Below, one piece after another: positions 1 to 7,593 of a DNA stretch of 32,786 nt (position 1 is the first letter of the stretch; each line of letters opens with the position of its first letter). Under the pieces are notes generated by a model. It was not told the DNA's origin. It did no database searches and saw only the letters and a list, made by a program, of their open reading frames with translations. Made by a program: the position numbers and the translations under genes. The stretch spans positions 1-32,786 of the forward strand of contig SUUS01000013.1 of the NCBI GenBank assembly GCA_015062395.1, given 5' to 3'. The DNA is from Alphaproteobacteria bacterium. Lineage in GTDB: Bacteria > Pseudomonadota > Alphaproteobacteria > CAAHEQ01 > UBA3637.

Positions 1-366
1 TTGTACAACACCAATCACATCTTTTAATGTAATCAGTCCAATGCACCAACACTCGCTGCCCGTTCCTATATAACTTACAACAACTGCCCGTGCATCTATT
101 ATATCTTCTATTCACTCGTCTATCAACCTTCCTTTTTCAAGGAATAAACGGCATTATACACATTTAATTTTTATTGTCAAGCACTTTTTTATTTTTTTTG
201 AACTTTTTTTATTGTTCTTTTTTTTCGAGCACTCAACCTGCCGTCTGTTTCATCAATATAACCGATTCGCTTTTTTATGTCAATAGATATTTTAACTTTT
301 TATTAATTTATATTATGAAAATTTTTCTCCCTTATATACAAGGAATCTGGAAAATAGATTTTCCTC
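1..366. other. Non-coding stretch at left edge
   Basis: No convincing gene lies here. The sequence is very AT-rich with long T runs. On the minus strand a 37-codon frame (111 down to 1) runs off the left edge and reads somewhat like a CBS-domain fragment, but it has no start codon in view, so it is not called as a gene. A long in-frame extension of dksA upstream of 429 is low-complexity and has no ribosome binding site. Confidence 0.5.
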
Positions 367-395
367 TTGACTTTCAACGTTTTTTATTTTATTTA
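367..395 (+). promoter_or_regulatory. Predicted promoter of dksA
   Basis: TTGACT (367-372) and TATTTA (390-395) are separated by 17 bases. The expected start near 402 leaves a leader of about 27 bases before dksA, with the ribosome binding site AAAAAAAGGAG just upstream of the start. Confidence 0.5.
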
Positions 396-428
396 GAGAA
401 AAAAGACAAACAAAAAAAGGAGTTTTAC

Positions 429-848
429 ATGCCAAACATTGTTTTACCACCAGATTACAAACCTAGCGCAAAAGAAGAATATATGTCCGAAATGCAATTA
501 GAGTACTTCAGACAAAAACTAATCGCATGGAAAGAAGAATTACTAAAAGAATCAGGCGAGACCATCGACGACCTAAAAGAAGGTGGTCTGAACGAACCAG
601 ACTTAAACGATAGAGCATCTAATGAAACCGAAAAAGCGTTAGAATTGCGTACAAGAGACAGAATGCGTAAGCTGATAAAGAAAATCAACCAAGCATTAGA
701 ACGAATCGAAGATGGTTCCTATGGTTTTTGCGAAGAAACTGGCGACCCGATTGGTTTAGAAAGACTCGAAGCAAGACCAGTGACTACGATGACAATCGAA
801 GCGCAAGAGCGCCATGAAAGAATGGAAAAAACACACGCAGACGAATAA
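429..848 (+). CDS. dksA: RNA polymerase-binding transcription factor DksA (cysteine-poor type)
   Basis: DksA binds the secondary channel of RNA polymerase and works with ppGpp in the stringent response. The 139-residue product (MPNIVLPPDYK...) has the family layout: an N-terminal part, a long coiled-coil region (LNDRASNETEKALELRTRDR) and a C-terminal finger region (YGFCEETGDPIGLERLEARP). Only the first of the four zinc-binding cysteines is kept; the others are T, T and A, as in the single-Cys DksA known from alphaproteobacteria. The start at 429 is chosen because AAAGGAG precedes it and the upstream in-frame extension is low-complexity. Its stop overlaps the next start by one base (TAATG), so translation is probably coupled. 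Confidence 0.93.
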   Translation: MPNIVLPPDYKPSAKEEYMSEMQLEYFRQKLIAWKEELLKESGETIDDLKEGGLNEPDLNDRASNETEKALELRTRDRMRKLIKKINQALERIEDGSYGFCEETGDPIGLERLEARPVTTMTIEAQERHERMEKTHADE

Positions 849-1831
849 TGTTCTATGCAATAAAATCGTTTTTATCGCAGATAACCGTTGCCTTACTGGA
901 TTCGGATAAAAAGCCGTTTACATTTTATACAATTCGCACAGAAGATGTTAATTTGTCTGATATTTATGTTGGACAAATTACTCAAAAGATGCCCGAATTA
1001 AAGGCTTTTTTTGCAGATATTGGAAACGGCAGAAGCGTTTATTTATCATCGAAACAGCCGTTGGAAATAGGTCAACGAATCAATATCTGTATTATAAAAG
1101 AGCCCAGATTAGGAAAAATAGCAGAAGGGAAAAGAAAAGGCAATGTTTTGCAGCCACAAACCCCTGTTGGTTTAGTGCAAAAAGGAGACTTTTTGGCTGG
1201 TATCCCTGATACAGAAGACTACCAACAACTTGAATGGTTTGACGAACTTGATGACGCAATAAACGAATCGAGCGATATTTTTGTTTCATTTGCCGATGGA
1301 GCTCGCTTAATTTTTGAAAGAACTCATGCATTTCACAGCATAGACGTTGACAGTCACACAAGTTTACTGCCAATGGATAAAATCAACCAAATTGCGGCAA
1401 AAATCATTGGAAGCGAAATAATAAAAAGAAATCTATCTGGAAACATAATAATTGACTTTATCGGACAAAAAAGGAAATCCGATGTTGGAGAATTAAAAAA
1501 CATTATGTCCAGAGAATTATTTAAAAGTCCTGTTCAATACCAGATTATGGGGATTTCGCCAATGGGCAACCTTGAACTACGTCGAAAAAGGTTGCGCGCA
1601 AGTTTTGCAGACTCATCAAAAACAACTTCTTCAACAGCATTTAAGATGTTTGAAGAAATTGTCAAAAATCCCACAGACATTTCATCTGTTCGAGTTTCTT
1701 TGACGCTTTACGCACATCTGACATCTATTCTGCAAAACACTTGGAATCAGGTTCAAATGAAAACAGGCGATAAAATTCGCCTGATTGCAGACACACAAAC
1801 AGACACTTTTAACATAGAGTATAAAAAATGA
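848..1831 (+). CDS. Short ribonuclease E/G family protein
   Basis: The 327-residue protein matches the RNase E/G catalytic core: an S1-like start (IYVGQITQKMPELKAFFADIG, residues 39-59), a first metal-binding Asp in HSIDVDS (D166), a second in IIDFIG (D203), and the closing block GNLELRRKRLR (240-250). These Asp correspond to E. coli RNase E D303 and D346, so it may still cleave RNA. It is much shorter than RNase G (about 490 residues): the Zn-link CPxC motif is absent and the tail is reduced. The family acts on single-stranded RNA in rRNA or mRNA processing. It lies between dksA (1-base overlap) and yacG (ATGA overlap); RNase E/G next to yacG is a common alphaproteobacterial arrangement. Confidence 0.85.
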   Translation: MFYAIKSFLSQITVALLDSDKKPFTFYTIRTEDVNLSDIYVGQITQKMPELKAFFADIGNGRSVYLSSKQPLEIGQRINICIIKEPRLGKIAEGKRKGNVLQPQTPVGLVQKGDFLAGIPDTEDYQQLEWFDELDDAINESSDIFVSFADGARLIFERTHAFHSIDVDSHTSLLPMDKINQIAAKIIGSEIIKRNLSGNIIIDFIGQKRKSDVGELKNIMSRELFKSPVQYQIMGISPMGNLELRRKRLRASFADSSKTTSSTAFKMFEEIVKNPTDISSVRVSLTLYAHLTSILQNTWNQVQMKTGDKIRLIADTQTDTFNIEYKK

Positions 1832-2010
1832 ATACAAATACACAAACAACAACATCCAAATGTCCCATCTGTGGAAAAGAAAGTAATGCAAACTATCATC
1901 CATTTTGTTCAAAGCACTGTGCTGATGTTGACTTAAATCGTTGGTTAAGTGGTGTTTATCGAATCGAAACCGACGAATCGCCTGACGATTTACCTGTCGA
2001 AGAAGATTAA
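1828..2010 (+). CDS. yacG: DNA gyrase inhibitor YacG (zinc-binding)
   Basis: This 60-residue protein carries the YacG zinc knuckle: CPICGKE at residues 12-18 and PFCSKHC at 26-32, followed by the family signature DLNRWLSGVYRI and an acidic tail. YacG of E. coli binds GyrB and inhibits DNA gyrase. It overlaps the end of the RNase E/G gene by four bases (ATGA). Length and motif order fit the family well. Confidence 0.92.
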   Translation: MNTNTQTTTSKCPICGKESNANYHPFCSKHCADVDLNRWLSGVYRIETDESPDDLPVEED

Positions 2011-2055
2011 ATTATATAAAACAAACAAAAACCCAATAAATAAGCAAAAAAACAC

Positions 2056-2084
2056 TTGCATTTTTCGATAAATTAGTATATAAA
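2056..2084 (+). promoter_or_regulatory. Predicted promoter of rplY-pth-ychF
   Basis: TTGCAT (2056-2061) and TATAAA (2079-2084) are 17 bases apart. Transcription would start near 2091, upstream of the hairpin at 2113-2149, so that hairpin lies inside the rplY leader. Confidence 0.55.
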
Positions 2085-2112
2085 GAAAAAACTTTTTTCA
2101 TGGGAAAAAAGC

Positions 2113-2149
2113 AAAACCCTTCACCACCCCTGGAGGAGTTGGGTTTTTA
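2113..2149 (+). promoter_or_regulatory. Hairpin with T run in the rplY leader
   Basis: AAAACCC (2113-2119) pairs with GGGTTTT (2141-2147), with further partial pairing inside (CCA/TGG around CCCC), followed by TTTTT. It could end read-through from yacG. Because a good promoter lies upstream of it, it could also be an attenuator or protein-binding element for rplY. The T run is short, so termination strength is uncertain. Confidence 0.5.
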
Positions 2150-2175
2150 GTTATAAAATTGATAAGGATAAAAAA

Positions 2176-2484
2176 ATGACAAATATCATTGAAATTAAAG
2201 CTGTTAAACGTGAAAAGGCTGGTAAGGGGGCCTCCCGTGCTGTTCGTCGCACAGGTTGGATTCCTGCAGTTATTTATGGCGATAAAAAAGCACCTGTTTT
2301 GTTTAACGTAGAAGAAAAAGTAATGGTTGCTTTATTGAATAAAGCTGGTTTCTGGTCTCATCAATTTGAAATTGATGTTGATGGAGAAAAAATCCGTACA
2401 GTATGTCAAGACGTTCAATTCCATCGTGTTTCAGATCGTCCTATTCATGCAGACTTTTTGCGTGTTTCTGAAACAAAGGAATAA
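2176..2484 (+). CDS. rplY: 50S ribosomal protein L25, short form
   Basis: The 102-residue product has the L25 5S-rRNA-binding domain: an N-terminal block with GKGASRAVRRTGWIPAVIYG (residues 17-36), and the closing RPIHADFLRVSE. Most alphaproteobacterial L25 proteins are the two-domain Ctc type of about 200 residues. This one ends right after the N-terminal domain, close to E. coli L25 (94 residues). The next gene starts three bases after the stop, so no frameshifted remnant of a second domain remains. AAGGA precedes the start. It is the first gene of an apparent operon with pth and ychF. Confidence 0.92.
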   Translation: MTNIIEIKAVKREKAGKGASRAVRRTGWIPAVIYGDKKAPVLFNVEEKVMVALLNKAGFWSHQFEIDVDGEKIRTVCQDVQFHRVSDRPIHADFLRVSETKE

Positions 2485-2487
2485 TAA

Positions 2488-3060
2488 ATGCTTTTAGTGG
2501 TCGGACTTGGAAATCCAAATAAGGAATATCAAGCAACCCGCCACAATGTCGGTTTTATGGCGGTGGATGAGATATTCCACCGTCATCATTTTTCTGATTT
2601 TAAGAAAAAAGCACAAGGTTTGGTTGCGCAAGGAGAAATAGCAGGCGAAAAAGTTTTACTTGTAAAACCGATAACTTATATGAATCTGTCTGGTAATTGC
2701 GTTGCTGAATTAGTTAATTTTTATAAATTAACGCCTAAACAAGTTATTGTTATTCACGACGATATGGATTTGGTCACAGGACAAATAAAAGCCAAAAATG
2801 GTGGTGGTGCAGCTGGTCATAACGGATTGAAAAGTATCGATAGCCAAATTGGAAACGCTTATAGCAGAATTCGAGTCGGAATCAGTCGCCCACAACAAAA
2901 AGAGCAAGTCGTTGATTGGGTTTTATCATCTTTCAACAAAGAAGATAAAACAAAAATTGAAAAAGCTCTTGACTTAATTGCAGAAAACATAGATATTTTT
3001 ATATCAAGAGGTTGGCAAGATTTTGCCAGTGTTATAGGAGAAAAAACAAATGGGATTTAA
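2488..3060 (+). CDS. pth: Peptidyl-tRNA hydrolase
   Basis: Pth cleaves the ester bond of peptidyl-tRNAs released from stalled ribosomes and recycles tRNA. The 190 residues contain the N-terminal VGLGNP motif, the catalytic His in TRHNVGF (H19), the substrate-binding YMNLSG, the HDDMD motif and the [12 protein letters not shown] loop. Length is typical (about 190). It follows rplY by three bases, and its end overlaps ychF by 11 bases. The rplY-pth-ychF order is conserved in many proteobacteria. Confidence 0.97.
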   Translation: MLLVVGLGNPNKEYQATRHNVGFMAVDEIFHRHHFSDFKKKAQGLVAQGEIAGEKVLLVKPITYMNLSGNCVAELVNFYKLTPKQVIVIHDDMDLVTGQIKAKNGGGAAGHNGLKSIDSQIGNAYSRIRVGISRPQQKEQVVDWVLSSFNKEDKTKIEKALDLIAENIDIFISRGWQDFASVIGEKTNGI

Positions 3061-4153
3061 TTGTGGAATTGTTGGATTACCAAACGTAGGAAAATCAACA
3101 TTATTCAATGCATTAACACAAACAGCTGCAGCACAGGCTGCAAATTATCCTTTTTGTACAATAGAACCTAATGTAGGGCGCGTAGCCGTTCCCGATTCGC
3201 GCTTAAACACATTGGCAGAAATTGATAAAGCCGAAAAAATTGTTCCAACACAATTAGAATTTGTTGATATTGCTGGTTTAGTTCGTGGAGCTTCAAAAGG
3301 TGAAGGTCTGGGAAATCAATTTTTAGCAAACATTCGAGAAGTTGACGCAATTATTCATGTTCTACGCTGTTTTGAAAATGATGATATTACCCATGTCGAA
3401 GGCAATATAGACCCTGTCAGAGATGCTCAAACAGTTGAAACAGAATTGATGCTTGCCGATTTAGAAAGTTTAGAAAAACGAATCGTTAACGTTGAAAAAA
3501 AAGCAAAAGCAAACGATCGCGAATCGAAAGAAATACTACCTGTTATGCAAAAAGTTTTAGAAGCATTACAAGAAGGACGTCCTGCTCGTAGCGTTAAAAT
3601 GAATGACGCGACAGAAGAAAAAATTTTAAAATCACTTTTTTTACTGACATCAAAACCTGTTATGTATGTATGCAACGTAGATGAAGATTCTGCAGCAACA
3701 GGAAACGAATATTCGAAGCAAGTTATTGATTTTGCTGAAAAAGAAGGTGCAAAAGCTGTCATCATTTCAGCAGCAATTGAAGCAGAAGTAGCTCAATTAA
3801 CTGACGAAGAAGAACAAAAAGAATTTCTAAATTCTTTAAATTTAGAAGAAACAGGCTTGAATCGAATCATAAAAGTAGGTTATAATTTATTGAACCTTTT
3901 AACATTTTTCACAAGTGGACCAAAAGAAGCTCATGCGTGGACAGTGAAAAAGGGTGCTCTTGCACCGAATGCTGCTGGAGTAATCCATACCGATTTTGAG
4001 CGAGGGTTTATTCGAGCTGAAGTAGTTTCCTATACAGATTACGTTTCTTGCAATGGAGAAACAGGGGCGAAAGAACAAGGGAAATTACGTTCGGAAGGAA
4101 AAAATTATGTTATGCAAGATGGAGACGTCGTTCATTTCTTGTTTAACGTTTAG
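3050..4153 (+). CDS. ychF: Ribosome-binding P-loop ATPase YchF
   Basis: The 367-residue protein begins with the G1 loop [15 protein letters not shown] (8-22), the switch region [20 protein letters not shown] and the NVDE base-recognition motif in place of NKxD, which is the mark of the ATP-preferring YchF/OLA1 branch. A coiled-coil insertion lies in the middle. The C-terminal TGS domain ends in [18 protein letters not shown]. YchF binds ribosomes and affects leaderless translation and oxidative-stress responses in E. coli. Length equals the family norm (363-367). Confidence 0.96.
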   Translation: MGFNCGIVGLPNVGKSTLFNALTQTAAAQAANYPFCTIEPNVGRVAVPDSRLNTLAEIDKAEKIVPTQLEFVDIAGLVRGASKGEGLGNQFLANIREVDAIIHVLRCFENDDITHVEGNIDPVRDAQTVETELMLADLESLEKRIVNVEKKAKANDRESKEILPVMQKVLEALQEGRPARSVKMNDATEEKILKSLFLLTSKPVMYVCNVDEDSAATGNEYSKQVIDFAEKEGAKAVIISAAIEAEVAQLTDEEEQKEFLNSLNLEETGLNRIIKVGYNLLNLLTFFTSGPKEAHAWTVKKGALAPNAAGVIHTDFERGFIRAEVVSYTDYVSCNGETGAKEQGKLRSEGKNYVMQDGDVVHFLFNV

Positions 4154-4168
4154 AAAAAGGAGATAAAA

Positions 4169-4606
4169 ATGCCGTTAGCAACTTGGCGTGATAGTATGAA
4201 CTTGAATTATGCTCCATTAGATGATGAGCATAGAGCTTTTTTGGATGTTGTAAATCAAGCTTTTATGGCTTCCCAGGTTGACGATTTTCAAATGATAGAA
4301 AAAGTCTTTGAAAAATGTTATGATTATGCAAGAAACCATTTTTCTCACGAAGAAGATATTATGGAACGCATTCAATTCCCCGACATAGAAAATCATATGC
4401 GCTCTCATCAAGTTTTTATACATAACGTATCTGAAATGCGTCAACAATTCGATGTTGCGCCATCTATTGACGAAAAAAGAAAACTCTCCAGAAAGTTGGC
4501 TAATTTTTTAAATGTTTGGTTGCTGGGACATATTATGAGTCGGGATAAAGCCTTTAAACCTTATCTAACACGCTTACGCAACCTTCCACCAAGAATGAAT
4601 TTTTAA
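4169..4606 (+). CDS. Bacteriohemerythrin (di-iron O2-binding protein)
   Basis: The 145-residue protein has the hemerythrin ligand pattern: H21 in DDEHR, H57-x3-E61 in HFSHE, H76-x3-H80 in HMRSH, and H121-x4-D126 in HIMSRD. The W in the N-terminal TWRDSMNLNY block is also typical. Such proteins bind O2 at a di-iron centre and serve in oxygen sensing, delivery or scavenging. It sits 15 bases after ychF with its own AAAAAGGAG and ends at a strong terminator. It converges on an O2-sensitive [FeFe]-hydrogenase gene; a protective link between the two is only inference. Confidence 0.88.
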   Translation: MPLATWRDSMNLNYAPLDDEHRAFLDVVNQAFMASQVDDFQMIEKVFEKCYDYARNHFSHEEDIMERIQFPDIENHMRSHQVFIHNVSEMRQQFDVAPSIDEKRKLSRKLANFLNVWLLGHIMSRDKAFKPYLTRLRNLPPRMNF

Positions 4607-4610
4607 AAAG

Positions 4611-4645
4611 AAGCCAAAACTTGATTTAAGTTTTGGCTTTTTTTA
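4611..4645 (+). terminator. Rho-independent terminator after the hemerythrin gene
   Basis: AAGCCAAAACTT (4611-4622) and AAGTTTTGGCTT (4628-4639) form a 12-bp stem with a GATTT loop, followed by a T run. A tract of A before the stem lets it also serve the convergent hydrogenase gene. Confidence 0.9.
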
Positions 4646-4658
4646 CGACAGAACTTAT

Positions 4659-6116
4659 CTATTTTGTTATCGTTTCACCTGATTTACTGTAATCATCGAC
4701 TTTTTTAAACGCATCCTTTAATGTATTCAAACCAGCATTTCCACCGATACAACCTCCAGAACAGCTCATCACTTCAATTAAATTACCTAAAGGACATTTA
4801 CCTGTCTTTGCATAAACTTTCAAATCTCTAATAGAAGCCTTATCTAAACCATTTATTGTGGTTGGTCTTAAATCTTCTGGATTACCTTTCCAAGCAGCCT
4901 GAACAGCTTTAGCAACGCCACCTGATAAAGCAAATGCTCGGCCTTCCTTTGAAGAAACATAATCAAAAGCTTCAGATGTGCAATCCTGTACATCAATCTC
5001 CATAGCAATTAAAATTGCGCCCAACTCTTCAAAATTCAAAATATGATTAATGTTCGGATTATCAAAAGCTTCTTTACGCTTCGCAAAACAAGGACTTAAA
5101 AATACAGTAATTGCATCGGGATGCTCTTTTTTAATTAATTCTGCAGTATAATACATTGGTGTTTTTGTTTCCGAAACAAATGGCTTTAATTCTGGAACAT
5201 GTTTTTTTACTAACTCATTATACGCAGCACAACAAGAGGTAGTCATAAAACCATCGCCACGTTCCATCCGTTCTGCAAAATCCTGCGCTTCAACTCGAGT
5301 TGTAATATCTGCACCTTGAGCGACTTCATAAACCTTGGAAAAACCTATTTTCTTTAAAGCCGTATGCATTTGTTCAGCCGTACAAGGTAGATGTCCAACA
5401 ATGGCTGGAGCCATCATTGCAACGACATTTTTACCTTCTTTTATTTTTCTTAAAACGTCAATGATTTGACTTTTTGCATGAACAGCGCCAAAAGGACAGG
5501 CAGAGACACACTTACCACAAGAAATACATTTATCCATATCTATATGCGCATAACCGTCCTCTGCTTTAGAAATAGCCCCGACAGGACATGCATGTTCACA
5601 TGGAACGATTGTTTTTACAATGGCTCCGTAAGGACATGCCGCCATGCATACACCACATTTTTTACATTTTTCATCATCAATAAATGCTCGATTCTTTTTA
5701 ACAGAGATAGCGCCAAATCTGCATGTTTTCATACATGCTTTAGCCAAACAATTTTGACATAAGTCCGTCACATAAACGCGCGCACCAGGGCAACCTTTAC
5801 AAGCATTTTGCAAAACAGTTAATGGAATTTCCTCTGCTCGTTCTCTTTTCAATGCTTTTTTTGCAATTTCAGATAACAGAGTTCTTTCATCATCTTCTTC
5901 AATCGAAAAGCCCAATCCAGCAACAGTTCTAGAACGTAAAATAGCCCGTTCTTTATAAACACAACAACGAAAAGACATTTCCGAAGCTTTCGGACGCATA
6001 TCATACGGAATTAATCGAGTATTTTCTGCAAAATCCTCGGACATAAAAGCCTTTATTAAGCGAATCAATACTTCTCGTTTCCAATACTTTGTTTCTATTT
6101 CTTGTGTTTCTGTCAT
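4659..6116 (-). CDS. Monomeric [FeFe]-hydrogenase, group B-like
   Basis: The 485-residue protein catalyses reversible H2 formation with ferredoxin-like electron input. The N-terminal half carries several [4Fe-4S] sites: C106/C109, C120-C123-C128-C132, C151-C154-C157-C161, C173/C177 and C197-C200-C203-C207. The H-cluster motifs follow: L1 TTSCCAAY (C295, C296), L2 SPCFAKRKEA (C343) and L3 EVMSCSGGCIGG (C452, C456). TSCCAAY rather than TSCCPxW suggests the group B (TIGR04105-like) branch rather than group A. The start is supported by AGGAAAGTAG before ATG and a good promoter. The maturases HydE, HydF and HydG are not in the window. It implies fermentative or anaerobic metabolism, unusual for most alphaproteobacteria. 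Confidence 0.93.
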   Translation of the reverse strand: MTETQEIETKYWKREVLIRLIKAFMSEDFAENTRLIPYDMRPKASEMSFRCCVYKERAILRSRTVAGLGFSIEEDDERTLLSEIAKKALKRERAEEIPLTVLQNACKGCPGARVYVTDLCQNCLAKACMKTCRFGAISVKKNRAFIDDEKCKKCGVCMAACPYGAIVKTIVPCEHACPVGAISKAEDGYAHIDMDKCISCGKCVSACPFGAVHAKSQIIDVLRKIKEGKNVVAMMAPAIVGHLPCTAEQMHTALKKIGFSKVYEVAQGADITTRVEAQDFAERMERGDGFMTTSCCAAYNELVKKHVPELKPFVSETKTPMYYTAELIKKEHPDAITVFLSPCFAKRKEAFDNPNINHILNFEELGAILIAMEIDVQDCTSEAFDYVSSKEGRAFALSGGVAKAVQAAWKGNPEDLRPTTINGLDKASIRDLKVYAKTGKCPLGNLIEVMSCSGGCIGGNAGLNTLKDAFKKVDDYSKSGETITK

Positions 6117-6143
6117 CTACTTTCCTCATCAAAAAAACAATGG

Positions 6144-6171
6144 ATTATACCCTAATAGATTAATTTGTCAA
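6144..6171 (-). promoter_or_regulatory. Predicted promoter of the [FeFe]-hydrogenase gene
   Basis: On the minus strand TTGACA (6171-6166) and TATAAT (6149-6144) are 16 bases apart, close to the sigma-70 consensus. The gene starts about 28 bases downstream of the -10 box. Confidence 0.75.
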
Positions 6172-6204
6172 GAAAAAATCAAAAAATCTTTAATCATAAA
6201 ATAA

Positions 6205-6233
6205 TTGCATAAAAATAAAATAACATATATAAT
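6205..6233 (+). promoter_or_regulatory. Predicted promoter of the small lipoprotein gene
   Basis: TTGCAT (6205-6210) and TATAAT (6228-6233) are 17 bases apart. It is divergent from the hydrogenase promoter. Confidence 0.7.
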
Positions 6234-6268
6234 TATGCTTGGTTTTATTTTAAAGGAAAGGAAATATC

Positions 6269-6418
6269 ATGAAAATTTTAGCTTTATTAGCGTTAACATT
6301 GGCTTTAACTGCATGTATGGGTTCAAGAGGATATGTCGGAGGACAGAAAGTATGCGAAAATGATTACTTGCTTGGTGTCATTTCTTTATCTGAATTATTC
6401 TCGCCATGCAATAAATAA
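6269..6418 (+). CDS. Small predicted lipoprotein (49 residues)
   Basis: A 49-codon frame begins MKILALLALTLALTACMGSR and ends LFSPCNK. It has a short charged start, a hydrophobic stretch and a lipobox LTAC with the lipidated Cys at residue 16. Two further Cys (34 and 47) could form a disulphide. AAAGGAAAGG precedes the start, a near-consensus promoter lies upstream and a strong terminator follows, so it is probably a real single-gene transcript. The mature part is about 34 residues. I do not recognise the family; entericidin-like small lipoproteins are similar in size only. Confidence 0.7.
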   Translation: MKILALLALTLALTACMGSRGYVGGQKVCENDYLLGVISLSELFSPCNK

Positions 6419-6428
6419 ACAAATATAA

Positions 6429-6459
6429 AAAATCCCGTTTTAAAAACGGGATTTTTTTT
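6429..6459. terminator. Bidirectional terminator
   Basis: ATCCCGTTT and AACGGGAT form a GC-centred stem with AAAAAA before and TTTTTTTT after, so it can act in both directions: for the small lipoprotein gene on plus and for the 65-residue gene on minus, whose stop codon touches the T run. Confidence 0.85.
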
Positions 6460-6655
6460 ACGTTAAATCTGTTTTATCAATAACACACCCGAACTTCACT
6501 TCATAGCGAGGTTGTTTTCTGATTTCCGAAGACTTAAGTGTTATCTTTTCACCATACAATGTTTCATAAGAAATTACTTTGTTCGGACAGGCTTTGTTGA
6601 TTTTACAGCCAAAAGTACCCTTTTCTTTATCGATATTCCATTTGAGTATTTTCAT
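6458..6655 (-). CDS. Small uncharacterised protein (65 residues)
   Basis: The 65-residue product (MKILKWNIDKEKGTFGCKIN...) is lysine-rich and has three Cys (17, 23 and 57). It has no signal peptide or membrane segment. AGGAAAGGATAAACA before the ATG is a good ribosome binding site, and the gene ends at a shared terminator, which supports a real gene. The alternation of charged and hydrophobic residues suggests a small beta-rich fold, but no family is recognised. Confidence 0.6.
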   Translation of the reverse strand: MKILKWNIDKEKGTFGCKINKACPNKVISYETLYGEKITLKSSEIRKQPRYEVKFGCVIDKTDLT

Positions 6656-6726
6656 TGTTTATCCTTTCCTGATTTAAGTATTCTATAGATAAATATAATC
6701 TATTTTTTAAAATAAATCAAGTCTTT

Positions 6727-7593
6727 CTAACGCAAATAACGTTTCAAAAAAACAGACACTTTTTTCAATGTATCATCTTTTTCGCCTGATGTATCTATAT
6801 GGCGCCAATTAATTAGCCCCACGTCTTGAGATAGTTGCACAAGCAATTCGCTGGATTTTTTGACATCTGATGGATTATTTAAACGTGTTTCGACACGACT
6901 GGCTCGTTCAGCCAACGGAGCTTCCATCCAAAACGCTTCAAAAGGAACTTCTAATTTTAAAGCCAACGCTTCGGCCTTTTCTCGTTCTTTTACATTATAA
7001 AACAGCGCATCTAAAATCACAGGATATCCAGCAAGGATGGCTTGTTTTGCCTGACGTCTCATTTCTTTGTAAACCAAACGTTCATTTTCTAGAGTATAAT
7101 AGCGTTCATCCAAAGTTGTATCAAAATCAACACCTGCTAACTGTTTTCTAACAATATCATCACGTATAACGATTGCGCCAAAAGGAGAAGCTATATGAGG
7201 AGCTATTTCTCTAGCTACACGTGACTTTCCACTACCAGAAAGCCCACCACAAGCCATAATAAATGGTTTCCTTTTTGATTTAGGTAAAAATTTAAAAAAT
7301 TCTGTATTGTTTTGACAGGCTAAATAATGATTTAAAAATATAGAAGCCAACCGACGATTTGTCACTGCATAAACAGCGGCTAAAAGCAAAGAAAAGTACT
7401 GCAAAACTTCTTTTTTCTTAATTCGTTTTGTTTGCAAAACATTAAACTGACTTTCGCAAGTAAAATCTATTTGTTCAAACGATGCATATAATGCTTTTTT
7501 ATTTAAATCGGATAAAACTTCAGCCAATTTCATAATTTCAAAGCGATCAATTTTACCATTCAAATAAGCTTGTGCCAATTTCACTTTAAACAC
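6727..7593 (-). CDS. P-loop kinase-like protein (AAA_33, COG0645/COG2187-like)
   Basis: The 288-residue protein has a P-loop GGLSGSGKSRVAREIA (about residues 116-131), IRDDIVRKQL as in small-molecule kinases, a second Asp in VILDALFYNVKERE, and a lid-like ETRLNNPSDVKKS. This is the C-terminal kinase domain seen in COG2187 proteins, where it follows an aminoglycoside-phosphotransferase-like domain. Here only about 110 helical residues precede it, without phosphotransferase motifs. The substrate is unknown. Its start overlaps the yqgE stop by eight bases, and yqgE overlaps the TIGR02300 gene, so the three are one transcript. Confidence 0.75.
   Translation of the reverse strand: MFKVKLAQAYLNGKIDRFEIMKLAEVLSDLNKKALYASFEQIDFTCESQFNVLQTKRIKKKEVLQYFSLLLAAVYAVTNRRLASIFLNHYLACQNNTEFFKFLPKSKRKPFIMACGGLSGSGKSRVAREIAPHIASPFGAIVIRDDIVRKQLAGVDFDTTLDERYYTLENERLVYKEMRRQAKQAILAGYPVILDALFYNVKEREKAEALALKLEVPFEAFWMEAPLAERASRVETRLNNPSDVKKSSELLVQLSQDVGLINWRHIDTSGEKDDTLKKVSVFLKRYLR

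Noticed and set aside
174-428. N-terminal 85-residue extension of dksA
   Set aside because: Low-complexity Phe/Ser-rich translation of T-rich DNA, no binding site; a predicted promoter lies inside it and the normal DksA N-terminus starts at 429.
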